A stretch of DNA of 64,000 nucleotides from Ectothiorhodospiraceae bacterium. Lineage in GTDB: Bacteria > Pseudomonadota > Gammaproteobacteria > Nitrococcales > Aquisalimonadaceae. Positions 19,212 to 29,021 of the stretch are shown one piece after another. Within the stretch, counting starts at the first letter, position 1. Each line of letters begins with the position of its first letter. Location of the stretch: contig JAFIFU010000004.1 in the NCBI GenBank assembly GCA_020831885.1, forward strand, positions 62,001-126,000, written 5' to 3'. Under the pieces are notes generated by a model that ran no database searches, was not told the DNA's origin, and saw only the letters and a program-made list of their open reading frames with translations. The translations under genes were made by a program, and so were the position numbers.

Positions 19212-20672
19212 TCAGGCCCGGCGGGAGGCTTCGAACTGGCGGCTGGCCTCCTCCGAGGGGCTGCCATCGATCACGCTGACCAGCACGATGGCGATGGTGG
19301 CGAGAATGAAACCGGGCAGAATCTCATAGACATCGAACACCCCGCCGGAGAGCCGGTTCCACACCAACACGGTCACCGCCCCCACCACCATGCCGGCCAG
19401 AGCCCCGTTGCGGGTCATCCGGGACCAGTACAGCGAGAGAATGATCACCGGACCGAAGGCCGCGCCGAAGCCACCCCAGGCGTAGGCCACAAGCTCCAGC
19501 ACCCCGGCTTCCGGATTCAGCGCCAACAGCAGCGCCACCACCGAGACGACGATCACCGCCCCACGGCTGATCCAGACCATCTCCGCATCGGAGGCGTCGG
19601 AACGGATGAAGCCCTTGTAGAAATCGTTGGTCAGGGCACTGGCGGAGACGATCAACTGGGAGTCGATGGTGCTCATGATGGCCGCCAGGATGGCCGCCAT
19701 CAGGATACCCGCCACCCAGGGATTGAACAGCGCCCGGATCAGTTCGATGAGCACCGTCTCGCTCTCCTCGATGGGCGCGTCGGCGAAATAGGCGATGCCC
19801 AGATAGCCGGTGGCCACGGCACCGACCAGCGCCAGGATCATCCAGCTCATGCCGATCAGCGTCGCCCTGGGCACGTCCCGCTCGGAGCGGATAGCCATGA
19901 ACCGGGCCAGGATGTGGGGCTGACCGAAGTAGCCCAACCCCCAGGCCAGCAGGGAGATCATGCCAAGGAAGGTCATCCCCTGCAGCACCGTGGTGTAGGC
20001 GGGATCCAGGGCCCGGACCTCGGTCTGCACGTCGCCCCAGCCGCCCACCAGCACCACCACGAACATGGGCACCACCAACAGGGTCAGGAACATGAGGATG
20101 CCCTGGACGAAATCGGTCCAGCTCACCGCCAGGAAACCGCCCAGGAAGGTGTAGGAGATGATCACCACAGCCCCCACCAGCAGCGCGGTCTGGTATTCCA
20201 TTCCGAAGGAGCTCTGGAACAGAAGCCCGCCGCCCACCAGGCCGGCCGAGATATACAGGGTGAAAAAGATCAGGATCACCACGGCGGAGATCACCCGCAG
20301 CATGCGGCTGGTGTCCCCGAAACGGTTCTCCAGGAAATCCGGAATGGTGAGGGAATCCTTGGCCCGTTCGGTGAAGCGCCGCAGCCGGCCGGCCACGAAC
20401 ACCCAGTTGAGGAAAGCCCCCGCCACCAGGCCGACGCCGATCCATAACTCACCCAGGCCGGCGGCGTACACGGCACCGGGCAGGCCCAGCAGCAGCCAGC
20501 CACTCATATCCGATGCGCCGGCGCTCAGGGCGGCGACGCCCGGCCCCAGGCGCCGACCGCCCAGCACGTAGTCGGACAGATCGCTGGTCATCCTGTACGC
20601 TGCAAAACCGACCAGCAACATCAGCACCAGGTAGGCACCGAATGTCAGGAGTGTGGGAATCGGCATGTCCAT
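19212..20672 (-). CDS. putP: Sodium/proline symporter
   Basis: MDMPIPTLLTFGAYLVLMLLVGFAAYRMTSDLSDYVLGGRRLGPGVAALSAGASDMSGWLLLGLPGAVYAAGL. Confidence 0.93.
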   Translation of the reverse strand: MDMPIPTLLTFGAYLVLMLLVGFAAYRMTSDLSDYVLGGRRLGPGVAALSAGASDMSGWLLLGLPGAVYAAGLGELWIGVGLVAGAFLNWVFVAGRLRRFTERAKDSLTIPDFLENRFGDTSRMLRVISAVVILIFFTLYISAGLVGGGLLFQSSFGMEYQTALLVGAVVIISYTFLGGFLAVSWTDFVQGILMFLTLLVVPMFVVVLVGGWGDVQTEVRALDPAYTTVLQGMTFLGMISLLAWGLGYFGQPHILARFMAIRSERDVPRATLIGMSWMILALVGAVATGYLGIAYFADAPIEESETVLIELIRALFNPWVAGILMAAILAAIMSTIDSQLIVSASALTNDFYKGFIRSDASDAEMVWISRGAVIVVSVVALLLALNPEAGVLELVAYAWGGFGAAFGPVIILSLYWSRMTRNGALAGMVVGAVTVLVWNRLSGGVFDVYEILPGFILATIAIVLVSVIDGSPSEEASRQFEASRRA

Positions 20673-20744
20673 AATGGCTCCCCTTTCTTCGTTCTTGGTG
20701 GCAGGGTCCGCTCCCGGACCCCATCCGGAAAAGCGTAGCAGGCG

Positions 20745-21626
20745 GTGGGCAAGACGCTGATGCACCGGGACCGCACCGCCATCCTGTTCGGGCTCGGGGC
20801 CGTGGGCCTGTGGTCCACCGTGGCCACGGCCTTCAAGCTGGCCCTGGAGCAACTCTCGCCACTGGAGCTGATCTGGCTGGCGGCGCTGGTTTCCTGGCTG
20901 TTCATGGGCGCCTTGACGGCGGCCCGCGGCGAACTGCTGCCCGCGCTGCGCCGGGGCTGGCGCACCGCCCTCTGGGCGGGCCTGCTGAATCCCGTGGCCT
21001 ATTATCTGGTGCTGTTCGCCGCCTATGACCGGCTGCCCGGCCAGGAGGCCATGGCGCTGAACTACACCTGGGCGCTGACCATGGCCTTTCTCGCCGTGCC
21101 CATCCTGGGGCACCGGCTCACACTGCGGGACCTGGCGGCGGGTCTGATCGCCTACGCGGGAGTCTGGACCATCGCCACCCGGGGGGCGGTGTGGAACGTC
21201 CAGTTCGCCGACGGCACCGGCGTGGCCCTGGCACTGGGCTCCACCCTGCTCTGGGCCCTGTACTGGCTGCTGGTGGCCCGGGACCCGCGCCCGCCGGTGG
21301 TGGCCCAGTGGCAGAATTTCACCGTGGCCGTGCCCGTGCTGACGGTGCTGATCCTGCTGGGCCCCGGATTCCAGTGGCACGGCTGGGGCAGCCTGGGCGC
21401 CGGGGTCTACGTGGGGCTGTTCGAGATGGGGCTGGCCTTTGTGCTGTGGCAGCAGGCCATGCTGCGCACCTCCCGGACGGCGCGGGTGTCCAACCTGATC
21501 TTCCTGTCGCCGCCGGTCTCGCTGATGCTGCTCTACCTGATCGCCGGCGAGCCGATTCTGCCCTCAACCCTGGTGGGCCTGGTGCTGATCCTGGGCGGGC
21601 TGGCGCTGCAACAGGCGCGGAAGTAA
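20745..21626 (+). CDS. EamA/DMT family transporter
   Basis: MHRDRTAILFGLGAVGLWSTVATAFKLALEQLSPLELIWLAALVSWLFMG; ten hydrophobic segments. Confidence 0.88.
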   Translation: MGKTLMHRDRTAILFGLGAVGLWSTVATAFKLALEQLSPLELIWLAALVSWLFMGALTAARGELLPALRRGWRTALWAGLLNPVAYYLVLFAAYDRLPGQEAMALNYTWALTMAFLAVPILGHRLTLRDLAAGLIAYAGVWTIATRGAVWNVQFADGTGVALALGSTLLWALYWLLVARDPRPPVVAQWQNFTVAVPVLTVLILLGPGFQWHGWGSLGAGVYVGLFEMGLAFVLWQQAMLRTSRTARVSNLIFLSPPVSLMLLYLIAGEPILPSTLVGLVLILGGLALQQARK

Positions 21627-21690
21627 CGGACAGACACACCGATCCATGACAGCATGACGGCCCTGGGACAAGCAACAGGATCGGAATTAC

Positions 21691-22365
21691 ATGAGCCTAC
21701 TGTTCATCGTTCGACACGGGCAAGCCGCCTTCGGCGAGGCCGACTATGACCGCCTCTCCGAGCTGGGCCGGCAGCAATCCCGCTGGCTGGGCCAGTATTT
21801 TCTGGACCGGGGCGTGCGCTTCAGCCGGGCGGTTGCCGGGGAGTTGTCCCGACAGCAGGACACCGCCCGGGAAATCCTGGAAACCATGGGCCAGACGGAC
21901 CTGCCGCTGGTCACCCACGGCGGCCTGAACGAGTATGACGGCGAATCCGTCTACGCCGCCTACACCGGCAACCAGGATCAGCACCTTCACCAGCAGGCGG
22001 ACTACAAGGATTACTGGCGCACGTTTCGACGCGCCTACGAAACCTGGATTGACGGCGGGCTGCCGGACGCGGTGGAAAGCTGGGATCAGTTCAACCGGCG
22101 GATTCAGGAGGCGCTGGCGGCGGCCCTGGAAGGGGCCGGTCGGGAGGATACGGTACTGGTCACCACCTCCGGCGGCGTGATGGGTTCAACCATGACCCAG
22201 GTGCTGGGAACGTCCGGCCACGCAGCCATTGACCTGAATTTCCAGATCCGCAACACGGCGATCTGCGAGTTCATCGCCACGCGAAGGGGACCGCGGCTGA
22301 TCAGCTACAACGCCATCCCCCATCTGGAAACGGCGGATCGCCGCCACGCCATCACCCACGTGTGA
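21691..22365 (+). CDS. Histidine phosphatase family (phosphoglycerate mutase-like) protein
   Basis: MSLLFIVRHGQAAFGEADYDRLSELGRQQSRWLG; RHG motif. Confidence 0.9.
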   Translation: MSLLFIVRHGQAAFGEADYDRLSELGRQQSRWLGQYFLDRGVRFSRAVAGELSRQQDTAREILETMGQTDLPLVTHGGLNEYDGESVYAAYTGNQDQHLHQQADYKDYWRTFRRAYETWIDGGLPDAVESWDQFNRRIQEALAAALEGAGREDTVLVTTSGGVMGSTMTQVLGTSGHAAIDLNFQIRNTAICEFIATRRGPRLISYNAIPHLETADRRHAITHV

Positions 22366-22373
22366 GAATCGGG

Positions 22374-22410
22374 AAAGCCGGCCTCCGGATCATTCGAAGG
22401 CCGGCTTTTC
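22374..22410 (+). terminator. Rho-independent-type terminator
   Basis: AAAGCCGGCCT...AGGCCGGCTTTTC directly after histidine phosphatase stop. Confidence 0.75.
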
Positions 22411-22590
22411 ATCACTCCCGGTGATTACCAGCGTTCCATAATGACGGGCAGCTCGTGCGCCTGCAGGACGTCCAGCGGGTATTCCATCCAGCCTCTGAAC
22501 GTCGTCCCAGGTCAAGCCGCCATAGGCCAACAGTGCCGCGATGCCATTATTCAGGGTGGGCGACACCATGCGGCGGCGGTTCCGGGCCGG

Positions 22591-24150
22591 TCAGCCCACC
22601 TGCCGGTTCCGGTCCTTCCAGTAGGGTTCCCGCAGCTTGAATTTCAGCAGCTTGCCGGCGCCGGACATGGGCAGTTCATCCCGCAACTCCATGCTCCGGG
22701 GGCACTTGAAGCCGGCGATGAGACTGCGGCAATGGGCCACCAGAGCGTCCTGATCCAGGGTCTCCCCCGGCTTGAGCACGATCACCGCGTGGACCCGCTC
22801 GCCCCATTTCTCGTCGGGCACACCGATCACGGCGCACTGGGACACCTGGGGAAGCTGCAGGATGGCGTCCTCCACCTCGGCGGAGTACACGTTCTCGCCG
22901 CCGGTGACGATCATGTCCTTTATCCGGTCCACAACGAACAGGAAGCCGTCCTGGTCGATGTAGCCGGCATCGCCCGTATGCATCCAGCCGTTGCGCAGGG
23001 CCTCCGCGGTCTGCCCGGGCTGGTTCCAGTACCCCTTCATCACCATGGGGCCCCGGGCGACGATCTCCCCCACCTTTCCCGGCGGCAGCGGCACATCGTT
23101 ACCGTCCACCACCCGCACCTCCGCCAGCGGCACGGGCACACCGGCGGACATTAGCTTGCCGGCGGCCCGGCCTTCGGCGGTGTGATAATGGGGCGTGAGC
23201 ACGGTGATGGTGGGCGAGAGTTCGGTCATGCCGTAGGCCTGGGCAAAACGCACCCCGGGCAGTTCCCCCAGCGCCCGTTCCAGCAGCGCCGTATCCATGG
23301 GCGAGGCGCCATAACGCAGCATCCGCAGGCTGGAGAGATCCCGCTTACTGAAATCCGGATGATCCAGCAGCATGCGCAGCATGGTGGGCACGAGGAAGGT
23401 TTCCGCCACGCGGTGACGCTCGATGGTTTCCAGCACCGCTCCCGGCTCGAAGGACGGCAGCAGCACGTGCGTCCCCAGGCGCAAGGAGAACTGGAGGATG
23501 TGGCCCAGGCCGGCCACGTGGAACGGCGGCGCCGCGTGCAGGCCCGGCACCGCCAATTCATCCCGGGGCACCATCAGCAGGCTGCCGAGGATGTTGCTCA
23601 GCAGGTTGATGTGGCTGAGCATCACCCCCTTGGGCTTGCCGGTGGTGCCGCCGGTGTAGAGCAGCACGGCCAGGTCATCGCCGCCGCAACGGGCATCGTC
23701 CGCCGGCGCCGCCTCCGCCAACAGCGTCTCGTAGGCCAGCGTCCCCGGCGGCGCTTCGCACTCCCCCACGTACACGATGGTCTGCAGGGCCTTTGCGTGC
23801 TTGCGCAGCGCGTCGATCATAGGCCGGAAGGCGTCATCCACGAACAGCACCCGGGCGTCGCAATCGTCCAGCGCATAGGCGATTTCCAGGGCGCTCCAGC
23901 GGACGTTCAGCGGCGCGATCACCGCACCGCCCCACAGGACGCCGTAGAGATACTCCAGGTAGCGGTCGGAGTTCATGCCCAGCATGGCCACCCGGTCGCC
24001 TTTCGCCACACCAAGCTGCTGCAACGCCCCCGCCAGACGGGAAACCCGGGTGACCAGTTGTCGCCAGCTCTGCTGCCGCTTGCCGAACACGGTGGCGACC
24101 TTGTCCGGGCATTGGTCCAGGCTTTTGTGCAAGGGCTGGGTGAGTTGCAT
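22591..24150 (-). CDS. AMP-binding long-chain-fatty-acid--CoA ligase
   Basis: LLYTGGTTGKPKGVMLSHINLLSN; MHTGDAGYIDQDGFLFVVDRIKDMIVTGGENVYSAEVEDAI. Confidence 0.93.
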   Translation of the reverse strand: MQLTQPLHKSLDQCPDKVATVFGKRQQSWRQLVTRVSRLAGALQQLGVAKGDRVAMLGMNSDRYLEYLYGVLWGGAVIAPLNVRWSALEIAYALDDCDARVLFVDDAFRPMIDALRKHAKALQTIVYVGECEAPPGTLAYETLLAEAAPADDARCGGDDLAVLLYTGGTTGKPKGVMLSHINLLSNILGSLLMVPRDELAVPGLHAAPPFHVAGLGHILQFSLRLGTHVLLPSFEPGAVLETIERHRVAETFLVPTMLRMLLDHPDFSKRDLSSLRMLRYGASPMDTALLERALGELPGVRFAQAYGMTELSPTITVLTPHYHTAEGRAAGKLMSAGVPVPLAEVRVVDGNDVPLPPGKVGEIVARGPMVMKGYWNQPGQTAEALRNGWMHTGDAGYIDQDGFLFVVDRIKDMIVTGGENVYSAEVEDAILQLPQVSQCAVIGVPDEKWGERVHAVIVLKPGETLDQDALVAHCRSLIAGFKCPRSMELRDELPMSGAGKLLKFKLREPYWKDRNRQVG

Positions 24151-24421
24151 CGGTTCTCCTCGCGTCGTGTCCGGCGGCGATCCCGCGCACCTGCATTCGT
24201 GATGCCTCAGTTCCGGGCACGGCGGCATCGTCTGAAAAGACGATTTCGTATCACCCCGGACGGCGTAGGCTTAATCTTATGGCGTCAGAATACAACAAAC
24301 TTGCTTGACGCTTGCAACATCTTTTGCGTAAGTTTTTGCTGGACCTGGCCCGGGCCGGTTGAACAAGGCCCCGCCGGCAGCGCACCCGCCACCCCATGAC
24401 CCGACCACAGGATCCGAGATC

Positions 24422-25186
24422 ATGAGCGACGAAGTCATTTTCACCAAAGAAGACGGCATCGCCTTCATCACCATCAACCGGCCCAAGGCCCGGAATGCCG
24501 TCAACCGCGCCGTGGCGGAGCAGATCGCCGCCGCCATCGATACGCTGGAATCCGATGACACGCTGCGCGTGGGCATCCTCACCGGTGCCGGCGGCACCTT
24601 CTGCGCCGGCATGGACCTGAAGGCCTTCGTCCAGGGTGAAGTGCCCGTGGTGGAAGGCCGCGGCTTCGCCGGGCTCACCGAGAACCCGCCGCGCAAACCG
24701 CTGATCGCCGCCGTGGAAGGTTACGCCCTGGCCGGGGGCTACGAGCTGGCCCTGGCCTGCGATCTGATCGTGGCCGGCGAAGGCGCCAAGTTCGGCCTGC
24801 CGGAAGTGAAGCGCGGGCTGTGCGCCGCGGCCGGCGGCCTGCTGCGCCTGCCCCGCCAGCTCCCCTACCGAATTGCGCTGGAACTGGCACTGACCGGGGA
24901 CATGTTCCCGGCGGAGCGGGCCATGCACTTCGGGCTGATCAACCGCCTGGTGGCCGACGGCCAGGCCATGGACACCGCCACCGAGCTGGCCCGCGCCATC
25001 GTCGCCAACGCCCCCCTGGCCGTGGCCGCCAGCAAGGCCGTGGTGCGCGGCTCGCAGGACTGGTCCACCACGGAGATGTTCCAGCGCCAGCGGGAGTTGA
25101 CCGACCCCATCCGGGACTCGGAGGATGCCCGTGAGGGCGCAACGGCCTTCGCCGAAAAGCGCGCCCCGGTCTGGCGCGGCAAGTAG
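24422..25186 (+). CDS. Crotonase/enoyl-CoA hydratase family protein
   Basis: MSDEVIFTKEDGIAFITINRPKARNAVNRAVAEQI...GAGGTFCAGMDLKAF. Confidence 0.92.
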   Translation: MSDEVIFTKEDGIAFITINRPKARNAVNRAVAEQIAAAIDTLESDDTLRVGILTGAGGTFCAGMDLKAFVQGEVPVVEGRGFAGLTENPPRKPLIAAVEGYALAGGYELALACDLIVAGEGAKFGLPEVKRGLCAAAGGLLRLPRQLPYRIALELALTGDMFPAERAMHFGLINRLVADGQAMDTATELARAIVANAPLAVAASKAVVRGSQDWSTTEMFQRQRELTDPIRDSEDAREGATAFAEKRAPVWRGK

Positions 25187-25288
25187 TCCGCACCCCCACC
25201 CGCCGGGCCGGCCCACGGCCCTCACGCCGCCCCCCCCCCCCGGGCCGCCCCCCCGCCCGGCCCCGGAGCAATACGAGGCACACGCCCG

Positions 25289-26350
25289 GTGAGCGATACC
25301 ACGACCATTCTGCACGACACGGCCAACCGGCTGTTCGCCGACACCGTTTCCGCCAGCGAACTGGCCCGGGCCGCCGAAGGTGCGTGGCTGCCAGCACAGT
25401 GGCAGCAACTGGAAGAACTGGGGCTCACCACGGCCCTGGTGCCGGAGGACGCCGGCGGCGCCGGGCTGGAACCAGCGGACGCCCTGGGACTGGTGCGCCT
25501 GGCCGGCTACCACGGCCTGCCTCTGCCGCTGGCGGAAACCCTGCTGGCGGGCTGGTTGCTGGCCCACGCCGGCCTTCCCGTTCTGGAGGGCCCGCTGACC
25601 ATAGCCCCCGCGCGAACGGACAATGAGCTGCGACTGGAGCGCACCGGCAACGGCTGGCGGCTGCGGGGCGAGCTGGACCGCGTTCCCTGGGCACGTCATG
25701 CCGCCGCCATCGCGGCGCTGGCGGATCACGATGGACAGCCCCTGGTGTGCCTGCTCACCCCGGACGGCTACACCCTGGACCAGGCCGTGAATCTGGCCGG
25801 AGAACCCCGGGACACGGTTCAGGTGAACTGCGCTCTGCAGAACGCCCATGTGGCGCCGGCGCCGGAGGGTTTCGGGCCGCAGCAGCTCCAGGCCGCCGGG
25901 GCTGCCCTGCGCGCCCTGGCCATGGCCGGGGCCATCGACCGGGTGCTCACCATGAGCGTGAACTACGCCAATGAACGCAAACAGTTCGGCCGCCCCATCG
26001 GCAAGTTCCAGGCGGTGCAGCAGAACCTGGCGGTGCTGGCCTCCCAGGCCGCTGCCGCCGGCGCCGCCTCGGACATCGCGGCGGAAGCCTTCGGCGCGGC
26101 GCCGGATCTGCTGGCCATCGCCGTGGCCAAGGTGCGCACCGGGGAAGCCGCCGGCAGCGCCGCCGGCATCGCCCACCAGGTCCACGGCGCCATCGGTTTC
26201 ACCGAGGAACACAGCCTGCATTTCTTCACCAAACGGCTTTGGTCCTGGCGGGACGAGTTCGGCCGCGAGGCGGAATGGAACCGCCTGGTGGGCCAGCAGG
26301 CCGCCGACGCGGGCGCGGACGGCCTCTGGCCGCTGATCGCGTCAGTCTGA
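25289..26350 (+). CDS. Acyl-CoA dehydrogenase (short, FadE28-like second subunit)
   Basis: LVPEDAGGAGLEPADALGLVRLAGYHGLPLPLAETLLA...YANERKQFGRPIGKFQAVQQNLA...AHQVHGAIGFTEEHSLHFFTKRLWSWRDEFG; GTG start. Confidence 0.9.
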   Translation: MSDTTTILHDTANRLFADTVSASELARAAEGAWLPAQWQQLEELGLTTALVPEDAGGAGLEPADALGLVRLAGYHGLPLPLAETLLAGWLLAHAGLPVLEGPLTIAPARTDNELRLERTGNGWRLRGELDRVPWARHAAAIAALADHDGQPLVCLLTPDGYTLDQAVNLAGEPRDTVQVNCALQNAHVAPAPEGFGPQQLQAAGAALRALAMAGAIDRVLTMSVNYANERKQFGRPIGKFQAVQQNLAVLASQAAAAGAASDIAAEAFGAAPDLLAIAVAKVRTGEAAGSAAGIAHQVHGAIGFTEEHSLHFFTKRLWSWRDEFGREAEWNRLVGQQAADAGADGLWPLIASV

Positions 26351-26372
26351 ACCCGCTTTCGAGGTGCATGAG

Positions 26373-27521
26373 ATGCTTTCCATCCCCTTCCCCAAACCGC
26401 CCACCTCGGATGCGGCGGAGGCGCTGCGCCACGAGGTGCGGGCCTTCCTCCGGGAAACCCTGGCCGATCGCCCCCCGGCGGAGCGTGCCCTGTCCTGGAC
26501 CGGCTACGATGCGGACTTCTCCCGCGCCCTGGCCCGCAAGGGCTGGATTGCCATGACCTGGCCGAAGGAGTACGGCGAGCACGAACGCTCCGCGCTGGAA
26601 CGCTACGTGGTGCTGGAGGAACTGCTGGCCGCCGGCGCGCCGGTGAGCGCCCACTGGATTGCCGACCGCCAGAGCGGCCCGCTGCTGCTGCGCTACGGCA
26701 CCGAGGAACAGCGCCGGGAAATCCTGCCCCGCATCGCCGCCGGTGAATGCTATTTCTGCATCGGCATGAGCGAACCGGATTCCGGCTCCGACCTGGCCGG
26801 CGCCCGTACCCGGGCCACGCCGGTGGAGGGCGGCTTCCGCGTCAACGGCACCAAGCTGTGGACCACCAACGGCCATCGGGCCCATTACATGATCCTGTTC
26901 TGCCGCACCGGCGGGAACACGGAGGACCGCCACGGCGGCACCAGCCAGTTGCTGGTGGACCTCTCCTCCCCCGGCATCACCATCCGCCCCATCCGGGACA
27001 TGAGCGGACTGGAGGATTTCAACGAAATCGTGTTCCAGGACGTGTTCGTGCCGGAGAGCGCGGTGATTGGCGAGTTGGGCAAGGGCTGGGACCAGGTCAT
27101 GGGCGAACTGGCCTACGAGCGCAGCGGCCCGGACCGCTGGCTGTCCTCCTTCGCCCTGCTGGCGGAACTGAACCGTCACCTGGGCAGCAGGCCGTCGGAG
27201 CGGGCGCAGGAACTGCTGGGCCGCATCACCGCACACCTGGTGGTGCTGCGCCGCCTGTCCCGCTCCGTGGCCGGCATGCTGGAACGGGGCGAGAACCCGG
27301 CCCTGCAGGCCTCCCTGGTGAAGGACCTGGGCACCGGCGTGGAACAGGAGATTCCCGAGATCGTGCGCCAACTCGTGGACATCGAGGCCGCCCCGGGCAG
27401 CGGCGATCAGCTCTCCGCCGTGCTTGCACATACCCTGATGTATGCGCCAGCCTTTTCCCTGCGCGGTGGAACCCGCGAGATTCTGCGCGGCATCATCGCC
27501 CGGGGCCTGGGCCTGCGCTAG
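26373..27521 (+). CDS. Acyl-CoA dehydrogenase
   Basis: AMTWPKEYGEHERSALERYVVLEELLAAGAPVSAHWIADRQSGPLLLRYGTEEQRREILPRIAAGECYFCIGMSEPDSGSDLA. Confidence 0.92.
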   Translation: MLSIPFPKPPTSDAAEALRHEVRAFLRETLADRPPAERALSWTGYDADFSRALARKGWIAMTWPKEYGEHERSALERYVVLEELLAAGAPVSAHWIADRQSGPLLLRYGTEEQRREILPRIAAGECYFCIGMSEPDSGSDLAGARTRATPVEGGFRVNGTKLWTTNGHRAHYMILFCRTGGNTEDRHGGTSQLLVDLSSPGITIRPIRDMSGLEDFNEIVFQDVFVPESAVIGELGKGWDQVMGELAYERSGPDRWLSSFALLAELNRHLGSRPSERAQELLGRITAHLVVLRRLSRSVAGMLERGENPALQASLVKDLGTGVEQEIPEIVRQLVDIEAAPGSGDQLSAVLAHTLMYAPAFSLRGGTREILRGIIARGLGLR

Positions 27522-27562
27522 CAGCCCGCCCCGCACAACCGATTCACTGGAGGAGAACACAC

Positions 27563-28366
27563 GTGAGCGACCTGGTACTGACCGAACGGGATGCCGACGG
27601 CATCGTTGTCGTGACCCTGAACCGCCCGGACCTGCGCAACCCCATCTCCGACCTGGACATGGTGGACGCGCTGGAAAACACCATGCGCACGCTGGACGCG
27701 GACCCGAAGGTGCGCGTGGCCATTCTCACCGGCGCCGGCTCCGCCTTCTCCTCCGGCGGCAACCTGAAGAAGATGCACCCCGGCGAAGGACTGGTGGACC
27801 AACTGCCGGCCCGCACCCGCGGCAACTACAAGCGCGGCATCCAGCGCCTGCCCCTGGTGTTCGATCAACTGGAAATCCCCGTCATCGCGGCGGTGAACGG
27901 CCCGGCCGTGGGCGCCGGCTGCGACCTCACCTGCATGTGCGACCTGCGCATCGCCAGCGAAAAGGCGCGGTTCGCCGAGAGCTTCGTCAAGCTGGGCATC
28001 ATCCCCGGCGACGGCGGCGCCTGGCTGCTGCAGCGCATCGTGGGCTTCTCCAAGGCTTGCGAGATGTCCTTCACCGGCGACCCCATCGATGCCCAGGAAG
28101 CGCTGCAGTTCGGCCTTGTTTCCAAGGTGGTGCCCCACGGGCAACTGCTGGACGAGGCCAAGGCCCTGGCCCGGCGCATTGCCGTCAACCCGCCCCACGC
28201 CGTGCGCATGACCAAACGGCTGCTGCGGGAAGGCCGGCACATGAAGATCGACAGCCTGCTGGAACTCTCCGCCTCCATGCAGGCCCTGGCCCACGCCACC
28301 AGCGATTACGACGAGGCGGTATCCGCCTTCACGGAGAAGCGCAAACCGGAGTTCAAGGGCGAGTAG
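27563..28366 (+). CDS. Crotonase/enoyl-CoA hydratase family protein
   Basis: MSDLVLTERDADGIVVVTLNRPDLRNPISDLDMVDALENTM...GAGSAFSSGGNLKKMHPGEG. Confidence 0.92.
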   Translation: MSDLVLTERDADGIVVVTLNRPDLRNPISDLDMVDALENTMRTLDADPKVRVAILTGAGSAFSSGGNLKKMHPGEGLVDQLPARTRGNYKRGIQRLPLVFDQLEIPVIAAVNGPAVGAGCDLTCMCDLRIASEKARFAESFVKLGIIPGDGGAWLLQRIVGFSKACEMSFTGDPIDAQEALQFGLVSKVVPHGQLLDEAKALARRIAVNPPHAVRMTKRLLREGRHMKIDSLLELSASMQALAHATSDYDEAVSAFTEKRKPEFKGE

Positions 28367-28496
28367 ACCGGTCTCGGCCCGGGCCGGCAGTGCGTGTTGG
28401 ACACGGGCCGCTGTACCGTTACACTGGACAGACGAGGGAACAGCCCGACACCCTCCGGGTAGCGGGCTCCATTTGGACAATGGGGCGGGGACACCA

Positions 28497-28826
28497 ATGA
28501 CCCAGGCATTGAACCTAAACCACTTCGGCGATGCCGACGAGGACCCGCGCTTGCTCATGAGCCTGATCGGGGGCGTCGCCGCCGTCATGCTGCTCATCGG
28601 CACGCTCCACCTGCAGGAAACCCACGGCGGCCTGCAGGCGGGTTCCCAAAGCCCCATCTTCGAACGCGTCATGGAATGGCGCCCCCAGGGCCCGCCCCCG
28701 GCCTTCGACGCGGACCAGCTCACCCCGGAAGAAGTGGAGCAGCCCGCTGTGGTGGCCTCCAGCGGCGGCGGTGGCGAGGCAAGCGGTCGCGACAGCGGCA
28801 ACCTGCGGGCACGCCCGGAACGTTAA
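28497..28826 (+). CDS. Small hypothetical protein with one predicted transmembrane segment
   Basis: MTQALNLNHFGDADEDPRLLMSLIGGVAAVMLLIGTLHLQETHGG... Confidence 0.45.
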   Translation: MTQALNLNHFGDADEDPRLLMSLIGGVAAVMLLIGTLHLQETHGGLQAGSQSPIFERVMEWRPQGPPPAFDADQLTPEEVEQPAVVASSGGGGEASGRDSGNLRARPER

Positions 28827-29021
28827 CCCCCCGAGGGCGGACCGGAATCCGGCCCCTCCGGATCGGCTGTCCGTCTGCGGCTTCCCTGTTTGCCCGGCCT
28901 GCCGGCCCCGCCGGACGACCGGATAATGCAGTGTGAGCCGCGGGAGATCCCGGGCACACCCGGGAACCCGCCACCGGTGCGGCGTGGTTTCGCTGATTGA
29001 AAATGACGGAATAAGCCCCCT

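Noticed and set aside
19041-20447. 468-aa plus-strand ORF
   Set aside because: Antisense to putP; H/D/Q/G-rich artefact.
24296-24340. Possible operator/promoter AACTTGCTTGACGCTTGCAACATCTTTTGCGTAAGTT in divergent region
   Set aside because: The inverted repeat is gapped and imperfect; TTGACG -35-like box without a clear -10, too weak to claim.
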